A stretch of 64,000 bases of DNA from an uncultured Bacteroidales bacterium. GTDB taxonomy: Bacteria > Bacteroidota > Bacteroidia > Bacteroidales > UBA932. This document shows, piece by piece, positions 26,901 through 34,224 of this stretch. Positions within the stretch are counted from its first letter, which is position 1, and every line of letters begins with the position of its first letter. The stretch is from assembly GCA_944326355.1 (NCBI GenBank), contig CALVDO010000003.1, positions 62,001 through 126,000 on the forward strand. The letters run 5' to 3'. Both the position numbers and the translations under genes were made by a program. The notes under the pieces are model-generated. The model did no database searches. It was not told the origin of the DNA and was given only the letters and a program-made list of their open reading frames with translations.

Positions 26901-27132
26901 TCACGGCGCTGAGCTCAAGCCCGCTGTCGACCGTCGTCCTTTCCCTGAGCAGCGAGTCGAGAGCCCTGCATACAGGCTCGAAGTCGGTCACTATCCTGCT
27001 TTTCCTGGCCCCGGCTTCCGCGGCCTCGTTCCGCATCGGGCCGATAAGGCACAAGAGCACCGTAACGGCCGCAAGCCACAGCCTCGTCGCAAGCCGCAGT
27101 CTCGTAAGGAAAGATGGGAAATGCGCCTTCAT
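23983..27132 (-). CDS. Large secreted amidase-fold protein with inserted golvesin-like domain and FnIII
   Basis: About 1049 residues from ATG 27132, with signal peptide (LATRLWLAAVTVLLCLIGP). It resembles Bacteroidetes proteins labelled xanthan lyase or N-acetylmuramoyl-L-alanine amidase. Amidase_3-like zinc ligands can be placed: His187 (LWQSHG), Glu210 (FQTSEDLL), His504 (SFGFHSDAG); Glu588 in MLLELLSHQNFSD is the likely catalytic Glu. Between the first two and the last two lies an insertion of about 250 residues, including a golvesin/carbohydrate-binding-like beta-sandwich (YAVYVSYKSLPES, VVTADAVKFGGGMGNIARS). A fibronectin III domain (about 636-735) and a Rossmann-like C-terminal region follow. 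Likely acts on the cell wall or another glycopeptide; activity unproven. It follows vanZ by 4 bases and overlaps the next gene by ATGA. Confidence 0.7.
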   Translation of the reverse strand: MKAHFPSFLTRLRLATRLWLAAVTVLLCLIGPMRNEAAEAGARKSRIVTDFEPVCRALDSLLRERTTVDSGLELSAVMKRGGALDFYFTVTLGDRPFSAADVRWFRSELKSRFPDGYSNWRLGSIYSNRVNLERLVTPVLGSDGNPSPTEFRKRGQTSPGRPIVTDLQRPEYTHGLSGRHIALWQSHGRYFEQSMERWEWQRPCLFQTSEDLLTQSFVLPFLVPMLENAGAYVFLPRERDCQRNEIIVDNDPSFRDGCSGNGVARGTGIYSETGKWKSAGTGFADSLEIYSGLDNPFSMGTARSAGCTAGGKKAGAAARWTPEIPEKGEYAVYVSYKSLPESTENALYTVRHLGGESRFIVNQKMGGGTWIYLGTFTFEKGTEGYVTLESSTPHGRRFAPGSVVTADAVKFGGGMGNIARSICGDPESEAVTSGLPRFVEGARYWMQWAGTDSSVFSQNEQKNDYMDDFMSRGAWVGWLSGGSAVNPGRKDGKKIPIDISFGFHSDAGVTPNDSTIGTLAIYSLRCEGRQKLPDGEDRMTSREYAHLVQSQIVQDVRASFDPIWNRRCLWDRSYSESRTPPVPAMLLELLSHQNFSDMRLGLDPSFRFTVSRAVYKGMLKYLSNRYGVPYKVQPLPVGSFAAVFPSSSPEGNGEIELELSWTDTEDPLEPTAVPEGYILYTRVDSGAFDNGTKIRFSRKEDRTFCRVKMLPGHVYSYKITAYNSGGESFPSEILSAGVPEDLREYAGTVLVVNNFDRVSAPVSYDDSTYAGFDNRMDSGVPYIRDISFAGEMRQFRRGMVWTDDDNPGFGASESGMAGIPVAGNTFDYPSIHGKAIMKAGHPFCSASASAFSSDSTMSRFWSMDLICGKQVTVKIGSGTVPDRYTVFPASLQSALRNFTAKGRNVLVSGADVGTDIWDRVYETDRDSVFREESIRFAEAVLGYRWITGCASFGTQAKRYRSAMPQLPDTVSFNGDYDERIYRVEAPDGIAPAPDSARTILRYSDTAISAAISYDPGNYRTVVIGFPIETVLQEEAIDGIICSTLKFFER

Positions 27133-27136
27133 CGGA

Positions 27137-27529
27137 TCACCATTTTTTGGACAGGGCCGCGTAAAGGAGCACTGCGATGCTGCCGACGAAGAGCCCGATG
27201 CAGTCGGCCCTGAAATCGGCGATGTCACAGCTTCTGTATCCGGTGGCCTCCTGCAGCAGTTCTATGCCTCCTCCCGCTGCGGCTCCGATGATGAGCGTAA
27301 GAATCATGAACATTATGAAACTGCCGGCCTTTCCGCTCTGCCTGTGGAATGCCATATACATGAGAACGGGGAAAGGCAGGAACATGAGGGAATGGACCAC
27401 CTTGTCCTTTGGCAGTCCGAGCCAGCCGCTGGCCATGTCAAAGCCGTTTCCCAGATGCAGAAAGCAGAGCAGGCATACGGCCACGACATACAGCAGCATG
27501 AGCAGTCTGGATATTATCTTCTTTTTCAT
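27137..27529 (-). CDS. VanZ-like family membrane protein
   Basis: A 130-residue protein with four hydrophobic helices. DKVVHSLMFLPFPVLMYMAF and IELLQEATGYRSCDIADFRADCIG match the VanZ-like core (K.xHxxxF near the start, E.xQ.xx..R..D..D...N/C.G near the end). VanZ proteins confer low teicoplanin resistance in enterococci; in Bacteroidetes their role is unknown. MKKKIISRL at 27529 is used; ATG 27550 or an upstream start at 27583 would be in frame and would reach back into the msbA-like gene. It is the second gene of a minus-strand unit beginning with the MsbA-like transporter. Confidence 0.8.
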   Translation of the reverse strand: MKKKIISRLLMLLYVVAVCLLCFLHLGNGFDMASGWLGLPKDKVVHSLMFLPFPVLMYMAFHRQSGKAGSFIMFMILTLIIGAAAGGGIELLQEATGYRSCDIADFRADCIGLFVGSIAVLLYAALSKKW

Positions 27530-27563
27530 GCGCGTCTTGTTCCGTAGCATTTGTCCATGCGGG

Positions 27564-29396
27564 CTACAGCGCCTGCATGTCATTGAGCTTCTTGTAGTAT
27601 CCGTTGAGGACTATGAGCTCTTCATGACGTCCTCTCTCAACGATTTCCCCCTCATGCATCACGTAGATCTCGTCGGCGTTCTTTATGGTCGAGAGCCTGT
27701 GTGCGATGGCTATGGTGGTTCTTGAGGACATGAGCCTGTCGAGAGCCTCCTGCACGATTCTCTCGGATTCCGTGTCGAGAGCCGAGGTGGCTTCGTCAAG
27801 TATGAGTATCGGAGGGTTCTTGAGGATGGCTCTGGCTATGCTTATCCTCTGTCTCTGTCCGCCGGAGAGCTTGCCTCCGCGGTCTCCGATGTTGGTGTCG
27901 TAGCCCTCCTCCTTCTCCATGATGAAGTCGTGCGCGTTGGCTATCTTCGCCGCCGCCACGACCTGCTCCATCGTGGCGCCTTCCACGCCGAAGGCTATGT
28001 TGTTGAATATGGTGTCGTTGAACAGGATGGCCTCTTGGTTGACGTTGCCTATGAGGCTCCGCAGATCCTTGATCTTCACGTCTCGGACATCCTTCCCGTC
28101 GATGAATATCGCTCCGGAGGTGACGTCGTGATATCTCGGAATGAGGTCGACGAGAGTGGACTTGCCTGAGCCCGACTGTCCCACGAGGGCGACGGTCTTG
28201 CCTTTAGGCACGGTGAGACTGATATGCTTGAGCACCTCTTTGCCGTCCTCGTATCTGAAGCATACGTCTCTGAACTCGATCCTGTCCGTGAACTCTTCTA
28301 TCCTGACGGCGTCCGGCTTCTCCTTTATGTTGTTCTCCGCCTTGAGTATCTTGTCCACGCGCTCCATCGAGGCCAGGCCCTTTGGAATGTTGTATCCGGC
28401 CCTTGCGAACTCCTTGAGCGGATTGAGCACGCTGTAGAGGATCACCATGTAGAAGATGAAGGTCGGGGCATCGATAGGAGCCTTGTCGCTCAGGATGAGG
28501 GTGCCTCCGAACCAGAGCACTATCATGATCATCACCGTGCCGAGAAATTCGCTCACAGGATGCGCGAGCGCCTGCCTCATGGCCACCTTTCCGGTAGCGG
28601 TCCGCAGATCGTTGCTCACCTTCGTGAACCTGTCCACCATGCGGTCCTCGGCGATGAACGCCTTGATTATCCTGAGCCCTCCGAGAGTCTCCTCCAGCTG
28701 CGACATGGTGTCGCTCCACTTGCTCTGGGCCTCGAGGGACTGTCTCTTGAGCTTCTTTCCTATCGCGCTCATTCCCCACGCCATTCCCGGCACGACAAGT
28801 ATCGTGAACAGTGTGAGCTGCCAGCTCGTGAATATGAGCGTGCCGAAGTAGAAGAGTATCAGGATAGGGTTCTTGATGAGCATATCAAGCGAACTCGTGA
28901 TGGAGTATTCTATCTCCCCGACGTCTCCGCTCATCCTCGCTATGATGTCTCCCTTCCTTTCCTGCGAGAAGAATCCCAGCGGCAGCTTCATCATCTTGTT
29001 GTAGACGGTCACCCTTATGTCTCTTACGACTCCTGTCCTGAGCGGAATCATTATGGCCGAAGAACCGAAGTAGCACGAGGTCTTGAGCGCCGTCATCAGG
29101 CCGAGAAACAGGCCGAGGAGCAGCAGCGTGATGGAGCCTCCGTACTGGTCTATCATCTGGGTGACGTAGAAATACAGATTGTTCGTGGCCTTCTCCTTGA
29201 TGTCGACTGCGGCGTCCCACGGGATGAATTCGTAGACCTTGTCATTGATCTTGAACAGGATCTGAAGGATGGGGATGATGAGGGTGAATGAAAATATGTT
29301 GAATACCGCCGAAAGCATGTTCAGGATGACAGCACCGACAAGGTATCTTTTGTAGGGCGCTATAAAGCGCTTCATCATTTGCCAAAATTCTTTCAT
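27564..29396 (-). CDS. MsbA-like ABC transporter (permease-ATPase fusion)
   Basis: A 610-residue half-transporter: six membrane helices (about 1-330) fused to one ATPase domain. The ATPase has Walker A VGQSGSGKST, a Q-loop region, the signature LSGGQRQRISIARAIL, Walker B ILILDEATSALD and H-loop AHRLST. This is the lipid/multidrug exporter type; next to an LpxL-like acyltransferase and a glycosyltransferase locus, MsbA-like flipping of lipid A-core is the likely role. The frame is open to 29471, but MKEFWQMMKRFIAPYKRY at 29396 fits the usual N-terminus and lies 29 bases after the promoter. Confidence 0.87.
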   Translation of the reverse strand: MKEFWQMMKRFIAPYKRYLVGAVILNMLSAVFNIFSFTLIIPILQILFKINDKVYEFIPWDAAVDIKEKATNNLYFYVTQMIDQYGGSITLLLLGLFLGLMTALKTSCYFGSSAIMIPLRTGVVRDIRVTVYNKMMKLPLGFFSQERKGDIIARMSGDVGEIEYSITSSLDMLIKNPILILFYFGTLIFTSWQLTLFTILVVPGMAWGMSAIGKKLKRQSLEAQSKWSDTMSQLEETLGGLRIIKAFIAEDRMVDRFTKVSNDLRTATGKVAMRQALAHPVSEFLGTVMIMIVLWFGGTLILSDKAPIDAPTFIFYMVILYSVLNPLKEFARAGYNIPKGLASMERVDKILKAENNIKEKPDAVRIEEFTDRIEFRDVCFRYEDGKEVLKHISLTVPKGKTVALVGQSGSGKSTLVDLIPRYHDVTSGAIFIDGKDVRDVKIKDLRSLIGNVNQEAILFNDTIFNNIAFGVEGATMEQVVAAAKIANAHDFIMEKEEGYDTNIGDRGGKLSGGQRQRISIARAILKNPPILILDEATSALDTESERIVQEALDRLMSSRTTIAIAHRLSTIKNADEIYVMHEGEIVERGRHEELIVLNGYYKKLNDMQAL

Positions 29397-29424
29397 CTCT
29401 GATGGATGTCTGTGAAACAAACTG

Positions 29425-29455
29425 CAAATATAGTCCGTTTTTGCTGACATACAAA
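29425..29455 (-). promoter_or_regulatory. Bacteroidetes-type promoter for the msbA-like operon
   Basis: On the minus strand: TTTG (29452-29455), a 19-base spacer, then TATATTTG (29425-29432). It supports the ATG at 29396 as the start and would drive msbA-like, vanZ, amidase, cysteine desulfidase and C_GCAxxG_C_C genes. Confidence 0.65.
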
Positions 29456-29467
29456 GTCCGAAAGCCG

Positions 29468-29507
29468 ACAATCAGAGACAATCACCGCCAATCACCGACA
29501 ATCAGAG
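29468..29507 (+). repeat. Tandem repeat, 10 bp x 4
   Basis: Units ACAATCAGAG, ACAATCACCG, CCAATCACCG and ACAATCAGAG at 29468-29507, in the gap between the LpxL-like gene's end and the msbA-like promoter. Confidence 0.9.
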
Positions 29508-29562
29508 AGCCGGCCTCGTCACGCTCATCCTGTCATCCTCTCTGCTCGGGGCGCGTCAGGGC

Positions 29563-30468
29563 CTATTTCCATCTCTTGTGGCTCCAGAGCCAGTTGGAAG
29601 GGTCTTTTCTTATATCTTCCTCGAGCATCGAGAAATACCGTTTCATGAGCTCCTCCGGATCCTGTCCCGCCGCGTTCTCGGTGATCACTTCATAGGTGAG
29701 CCTGTAGTGCCCTCTCTCCAGCCGTTCCTGCCTCATATAGAGGATGGCGAAGCCGAGCTTTGCGGCGAGAGCGAAGCCTCCGAGCATCCCGACGGTGGGC
29801 TGGTTGAGGAAAGTGCCGACATAATGGCAGGCCTTGTAGGGAAACTGGTCCGCTATGAGCACGTATATCGGCTTGTCGTCCTTGCGGGCCACGGCGTGCC
29901 GGAGCATCTTGACGTCCTCTACCTGGCCTTTGTACTGCGGGAGGGGAGCCTTTCTGTTGTCATGGAACACCTTGTCCGACACTTTGTTGTACATGCTTCT
30001 GTAGGCTACGAAGAAGTTGTCCATGTCGATGTGCCCGGTCAGGTCGACCGTATAGGAGTATTCGTAGATGCCTCCCAGCAGCTCCCAGTTGCCGCAGTGG
30101 GATGTCATGCAGAACACGCCTCTGTCTCTGTTGGCGTCCAGAAGCACCTCGGGGTTGACATAGTCGTAGATTCTCTGCCTGTGGAGCTTTTTCCCGTTTC
30201 CTGGACAGCCTCCGAACCATATCGTCTCGGCGGCTATCTCTCCGAGCCTCCGGTAATAGTCCTTCGCGATGCGCTCTATCTCGTCGTATTTCTTTTCAGG
30301 GAATGAGCGGGCGAGATTGACGTATATGACTCCCTTTCTGTAGGACAGCACGGATCTGAGGAACCACGAGACGAGATCCCCGACCTTGTAAAGGAAGCCG
30401 AGAGGAAGTTTTCCGAATGTTGATATTATGCACCGGACGATTCCGGCCTTGAAGTCAGTACCTGTCAT
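29563..30468 (-). CDS. LpxL/HtrB-like lipid A acyltransferase family protein
   Basis: A 301-residue protein of the lysophospholipid acyltransferase superfamily, LpxL/HtrB branch. The catalytic H-x4-E motif is present as SHCGNWE near residue 124, with NLARSFPEKK upstream and PIYVLIADQFP downstream in the usual spacing. N-terminal FGKLPLGFLYKVGDLVSWFL is a membrane-associated segment. The family adds a secondary acyl chain to lipid A at the inner membrane face. It sits upstream of the msbA-like gene on the same strand and beside glycosyltransferases, which supports a role in lipopolysaccharide assembly. Substrate specificity (lipid A rather than aminolipids) is inferred. Confidence 0.85.
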   Translation of the reverse strand: MTGTDFKAGIVRCIISTFGKLPLGFLYKVGDLVSWFLRSVLSYRKGVIYVNLARSFPEKKYDEIERIAKDYYRRLGEIAAETIWFGGCPGNGKKLHRQRIYDYVNPEVLLDANRDRGVFCMTSHCGNWELLGGIYEYSYTVDLTGHIDMDNFFVAYRSMYNKVSDKVFHDNRKAPLPQYKGQVEDVKMLRHAVARKDDKPIYVLIADQFPYKACHYVGTFLNQPTVGMLGGFALAAKLGFAILYMRQERLERGHYRLTYEVITENAAGQDPEELMKRYFSMLEEDIRKDPSNWLWSHKRWK

Positions 30469-30523
30469 TTCCGTCAGCTGAAGTGTCGTGCGCAGAAGTC
30501 CGCATGGGCCGTGCGCGGCTGCG

Positions 30524-30555
30524 CAAAGTTAATTTATTTTCAATAGCGGAACAAA
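30524..30555 (-). promoter_or_regulatory. Bacteroidetes-type promoter for the LpxL-like gene
   Basis: On the minus strand: TTTG (30552-30555), a 20-base spacer, then TAACTTTG (30524-30531), 56 bases before the start codon. It overlaps the divergent promoter region of the RgpF-like gene. Confidence 0.6.
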
Positions 30556-30560
30556 AATAT

Positions 30561-30568
30561 TAGATTTG
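30561..30568 (+). promoter_or_regulatory. Possible -7 element (TAGATTTG) for the RgpF-like gene
   Basis: TAGATTTG lies 21 bases before ATG 30589. The -33 position reads TTTTC rather than TTTG. If used, transcription would begin near 30575, so the ATG at 30574 would be at or before the first base, which favours ATG 30589. Confidence 0.35.
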
Positions 30569-30588
30569 CCGGGATGATTAGTGAGAAT

Positions 30589-32367
30589 ATGAGGGTTCTT
30601 GTCCATTTCCATGTGCATTACCATGATCAGGTCGAATGGTTTGTCAGCCGGCTTGCCAACATAGGCGGATGCGAATGGGATCTTTTCGTGACCTTCAGCA
30701 GTATGCCTCCCGAGACGGAAGCCATGCTGAAGGCGCTGAAACCGGATGTCCATCTCGTCAGGACAGACAATGTCGGCTATGACGTGTGGCCGTTCATAAG
30801 CCTTGTCAAATCGGTCCGTCTCGAGGACTATGACCTTGTGCTTAAGCTGCATACGAAGAGCCGGTCTCCGATCCGGGTCCACAGGTTGAAGTATGAAGGA
30901 TATGAGTGGCGCAATGCTCTCGTGGACTCGATCCTGAAGAGTCCCGGGCAGTTCGGCAGGGCTCTGAGGGCGTTCCGGGATGATAAGGTCGGTCTCGTGT
31001 GCAGCGATGCCTTCCGGATGGAGACGCTGGGATGGTGCGAGGAGGAGGCGGGGCTGCTTGACGGCGAGCTCAAGAGGCTGGGCCTTGCCGTTTCCGACAG
31101 ACATTTCTGCGTCGGCACGATGTTCCTCGTAAGGGCTTCCGTACTGGAGTTCCTGCGCAGAGCCGAGATAACGGCTGACATGTTTCCCGTCAAGATGGCC
31201 TCCAATTCAAAGGGTACGATGGCCCATGTCTATGAGAGGATACTTTCCATGGCTCCGGGGGCGTATGGCTATAAGACGGTATGCCTGTCTTCCGACCCGT
31301 TGCGTTCCCTGTATCTCAATGCCGACAGGCTCTTCACCGGTCTCTTCAGGAATCTCTTTTCCGTCAATCGGGAAGGGCCGGACAGAGAGAAGATTCTGAG
31401 GCTCATGGGACTGAAGATCAGGATTCCGAGCCGGGAGAGAGTGGCGGCGTCGGCTAAGATAGTGCTGTTCGCACATATTCTCAACCCTCTCTTCCTCAGC
31501 CGCGAGGCCCGTTCCAGACGGCGCGGGGAGGTCATCAGCAGGGCGGTGGACAAGTATCTTGACTCGTATGTCCCCGTGATCCGCTCGGTCTCCGCTGCCG
31601 GTCCTCTGCCTTCCGACAGTGTCTGCGGGTCATGCTGCCGGCAGGATGAGCCGGAAAGGATCTTCTCAATCTGGCTGCAGGGCGAGGAGTCCGCACCGGA
31701 GATAGTCAAGGCCTGCCTCGCGAGCATGAGGCGCAACTGCACCCAGGAGGTCGTCGTGCTGGACGAGAGGACTGTCTGGGACTGGATATCGCTTCCTCAG
31801 ACCATAATCAGGAAATGGAGGGAGGGGAAGATCCGTCCCGCGCATTTTTCGGACATCTGCCGGGTCGCCCTCCTGTACAGATACGGCGGGATATGGTTCG
31901 ACGCGACGGATTTTGTCGCCCGTCCGGTTCATGAGCGCGTGATGAATGAGGACTTCTTCATCTACATGAGCGGAGACTCCGTCAACGGCAGATACTCCTA
32001 CATCCAGAACTGCTTTTTCCGGGCTAAGAAGGGAAACTATATCCTTAAGGTGTGGCTTGAGACCATGCTGGAATACTGGAGAAGGGAGGACAGTCCGGTA
32101 AACTATTTCATCCATCAGATGATCTTCAGGAAAGTCGTGGAGAGTTCGCCGCTCGCAGGGGAGCTTTTCGCCAGAATGCCGCATGTGAATCAGGATGCCA
32201 CTCATGAGCTGTGGTGGGGGCACAGGGACGAGCCTTTCGATCAGGCCGTCTTTGACAGAATCACGTCGTCGGCGGTCTTCCAGAAGACGGAATACAAGTC
32301 CGCCTCGTCCCGAAAGCCGATTCCGGGGAGCTTTGCGGACGTGATGATCAGAATGTACAGGCAATGA
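30589..32367 (+). CDS. RgpF-like domain fused to capsular-type glycosyltransferase
   Basis: About 592 residues with two parts. Residues 1 to about 330 resemble the rhamnan synthesis F family (MRVLVHFHVHYHDQ, LVRTDNVGYDVWPFI, KLHTKSRSP, FCVGTMFLVRASVL). From about 345 there is a capsular-polysaccharide-type glycosyltransferase (RIFSIWLQGEESAPEIVKAC, HFSDICRVALLYRYGGIWFD, ATDFVARPV) with the Asp-x-x-Asp/GGIWFDATD nucleotide-sugar motif. A single chain with both suggests that one protein adds two sugars of a surface glycan. ATG 30574 in frame would add five residues. The next RgpF-like gene overlaps by ATGA. Confidence 0.75.
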   Translation: MRVLVHFHVHYHDQVEWFVSRLANIGGCEWDLFVTFSSMPPETEAMLKALKPDVHLVRTDNVGYDVWPFISLVKSVRLEDYDLVLKLHTKSRSPIRVHRLKYEGYEWRNALVDSILKSPGQFGRALRAFRDDKVGLVCSDAFRMETLGWCEEEAGLLDGELKRLGLAVSDRHFCVGTMFLVRASVLEFLRRAEITADMFPVKMASNSKGTMAHVYERILSMAPGAYGYKTVCLSSDPLRSLYLNADRLFTGLFRNLFSVNREGPDREKILRLMGLKIRIPSRERVAASAKIVLFAHILNPLFLSREARSRRRGEVISRAVDKYLDSYVPVIRSVSAAGPLPSDSVCGSCCRQDEPERIFSIWLQGEESAPEIVKACLASMRRNCTQEVVVLDERTVWDWISLPQTIIRKWREGKIRPAHFSDICRVALLYRYGGIWFDATDFVARPVHERVMNEDFFIYMSGDSVNGRYSYIQNCFFRAKKGNYILKVWLETMLEYWRREDSPVNYFIHQMIFRKVVESSPLAGELFARMPHVNQDATHELWWGHRDEPFDQAVFDRITSSAVFQKTEYKSASSRKPIPGSFADVMIRMYRQ

Positions 32368-33212
32368 TGAGACGGCTTTTCGTTTTTGCGGCCTATGATC
32401 CACATGGAGTGGTCGGTCCGTCTCTTCTGCATCAGCTCGGCGAACTCTCGCGCTTCGGGGACATAGTGCTCAGAATGGACAATGACTGTCCGGCTGAAGA
32501 GCTCGGAAAGACGCGGGGAACGGTGATTCATGCCGGGGCCGGGCGGCATGGCGAATATGACTTCGGCTCGTACAAGAGGGCCTTTCTCTGGGCAGGAGAG
32601 CATCTCGACCTCGGGGGATATGATTTCTGCTATTTCGTCAACGATTCGGTATACGGCCCGTTCGGCGATCTCGGAAAGGCTCTTGAGAGCATGGAGGCTG
32701 GCGGCGCCGGTGCCTTTTCTCTCGTGTACAATCCCCACAGGACGACCCCTCACATGCAGTCGTGGTTCATGGGCTTCCGTCCGGAGGTGTTCATGTCGGA
32801 CTGGTTTCATGATTTCATTGCCGGAGTCACTGCGCAGCCGACCAAGGAGATGGTGTGCATAGTATATGAGACGGGGCTGACTTCGCTTCTGACATCTCAC
32901 GGCATCGCCTGTTCCCACCTTGTCTCGGCCGGCGGCAAGAGAATATACAATGACGTGGAGCGTCTCTTCTTCGCCGGACTGCCTTTCTTCAAGAAGTCTG
33001 CATTCACCCGGCATAACGGCTCTCTCGGACGTCAGGTCCGGCGGATTCTGGACAGCGTCAGTCCCGAGGCACGGGATGCCGTGATACGGGACGCCTCAAG
33101 ACTCCTCGGGGACGAATATGTCATCCGCTTCCTCTCCTGCTCGCGTCTTTGTGCCTTCACCCGTTATCTCGGCTATCTCGTCTCTAAGCTGAAGAGGTTG
33201 ACTGTCAGATAG
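32364..33212 (+). CDS. Rhamnan synthesis F (RgpF)-like protein
   Basis: A 282-residue stand-alone RgpF-family protein. Seen: LFVFAAYDPHGVVGPSL at the start (the family's usual opening), GEYDFGSYKRAFLW, YDFCYFVNDSVYGPFGDL and PHMQSWFMGFRPEVF, all characteristic. RgpF proteins are needed for rhamnose-glucose polysaccharide assembly in streptococci and are common in Bacteroidetes polysaccharide loci; the transferred sugar here is unknown. It overlaps the preceding fused glycosyltransferase by 4 bases, so the pair is a two-gene operon that ends by running into a convergent glycosyltransferase operon. Confidence 0.85.
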   Translation: MMRRLFVFAAYDPHGVVGPSLLHQLGELSRFGDIVLRMDNDCPAEELGKTRGTVIHAGAGRHGEYDFGSYKRAFLWAGEHLDLGGYDFCYFVNDSVYGPFGDLGKALESMEAGGAGAFSLVYNPHRTTPHMQSWFMGFRPEVFMSDWFHDFIAGVTAQPTKEMVCIVYETGLTSLLTSHGIACSHLVSAGGKRIYNDVERLFFAGLPFFKKSAFTRHNGSLGRQVRRILDSVSPEARDAVIRDASRLLGDEYVIRFLSCSRLCAFTRYLGYLVSKLKRLTVR

Positions 33213-33221
33213 TTTTTTGGC

Positions 33222-34127
33222 TTACTTCTGGTCCGTTTCCTCCTTAGGCCGCAGCGTTCTGAAGATCCTGTCGATGATCTCGCTGTCGACCGCATCGTCG
33301 AATTTGCGGGCCCAGAAATGCGGCACGCTCATGAGCAGATCCCAGTCATCGGCGCGGAACGTCCACGGATGGCGTATGCTCTCGCCTCTTGTCCAGTCGA
33401 TGAACCTCATGTTGCTTTCGTTCACCACATGCTCCTCGACAGGCTCCTTCACATAGAGCCGTTCTCTGAAAGGCGAGTTCCACACGAGGGTGGCGAGAAA
33501 AATCTCGTCGCAGGTATTGGTGTGCCTGAACACCTTTTCAAGCCAGTCTTCCTTGGATATGACATAATGCGCCAGCTCGTCAGTGATGCTGAACCACTGG
33601 GACGCGAACCGAAAGTCCACATCCCTGTTGATCTGGTAGCCTACCGCCATCTGAAGCCCCTTGAAGATGTTGTTGAGGAGATTGGTCGCGAAATGTCCTG
33701 CCCCTTCCGGAAACAGGGTGTAGTAGCGGAATCTCGAGGCGGTGGTCTTCTTGAAGTTCCAGAAATTGAGAAACTCCGTGCCGCTGTGGCTGTCGAAGAA
33801 ATCATGAATCACGTCCTGACTCTTGATTGGCAGGTCCATTCCCGAGAGGAGATGGTAATAGTCGTAGTGATGGGCATCGGCGGCCGCCTTCAGAAGGGCG
33901 AGCTCGGCCCGCATGATGCTCACTCCGCCCCAGCTGACCCTGATCCTGTTGTCCAGAAATACGAGGGAGGAATGCCTGCAGAGACCCTCCCATTCCTTCG
34001 GATCGAATCGGGCCTTGGCGTCCACATGTACGTAGATGTCGTTGCGGCTGTCGTCAAGGAGCTCTATGAGTTTGCGCAGCTGGCTGAAATGGTGGTGCGC
34101 AAGTATCAGATATGCGTGGCGTTTCAT
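33222..34127 (-). CDS. GT14-like (core-2/I-branching type) glycosyltransferase
   Basis: A 301-residue protein of the Branch family (PF02485), related to beta-1,6-N-acetylglucosaminyltransferases. Segments: HAYLILAHHHFSQLRKLIEL, NDIYVHVDAKARF, RVSWGGVSIMRAELALLKAA, YYHLLSGMDLPIKSQDVIH, GSQWFSIT-like (ASQWFSITDELAHYVI) and CDEIFLATLV, which form the donor and acceptor sites. It is about 55-60% alike by eye to the next gene upstream (34225-35130), clearly a tandem duplication. ATG 34127 aligns with its paralogue; an upstream in-frame start at 34175 would add 16 unrelated residues. Last gene of the minus-strand glycosyltransferase operon. Confidence 0.85.
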   Translation of the reverse strand: MKRHAYLILAHHHFSQLRKLIELLDDSRNDIYVHVDAKARFDPKEWEGLCRHSSLVFLDNRIRVSWGGVSIMRAELALLKAAADAHHYDYYHLLSGMDLPIKSQDVIHDFFDSHSGTEFLNFWNFKKTTASRFRYYTLFPEGAGHFATNLLNNIFKGLQMAVGYQINRDVDFRFASQWFSITDELAHYVISKEDWLEKVFRHTNTCDEIFLATLVWNSPFRERLYVKEPVEEHVVNESNMRFIDWTRGESIRHPWTFRADDWDLLMSVPHFWARKFDDAVDSEIIDRIFRTLRPKEETDQK

Positions 34128-34164
34128 TATCTGTTCTTTATCATTTGTTTCAATTCTCTTCCGG

Positions 34165-34220
34165 CCCCATGTCATCTGTGCTGTCCGCGGCCTGTCATGT
34201 CACCGGTGCTGTCCGCGGCC
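34165..34220 (+). repeat. Imperfect tandem duplication between the two GT14-like genes
   Basis: GTGCTGTCCGCGGCC occurs at 34178-34192 and 34206-34220, and TGTCAT precedes each copy. The second copy carries a 5-base insertion. It lies in the 97-base gap between the paralogous genes. Confidence 0.8.
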
Positions 34221-34224
34221 GGTT

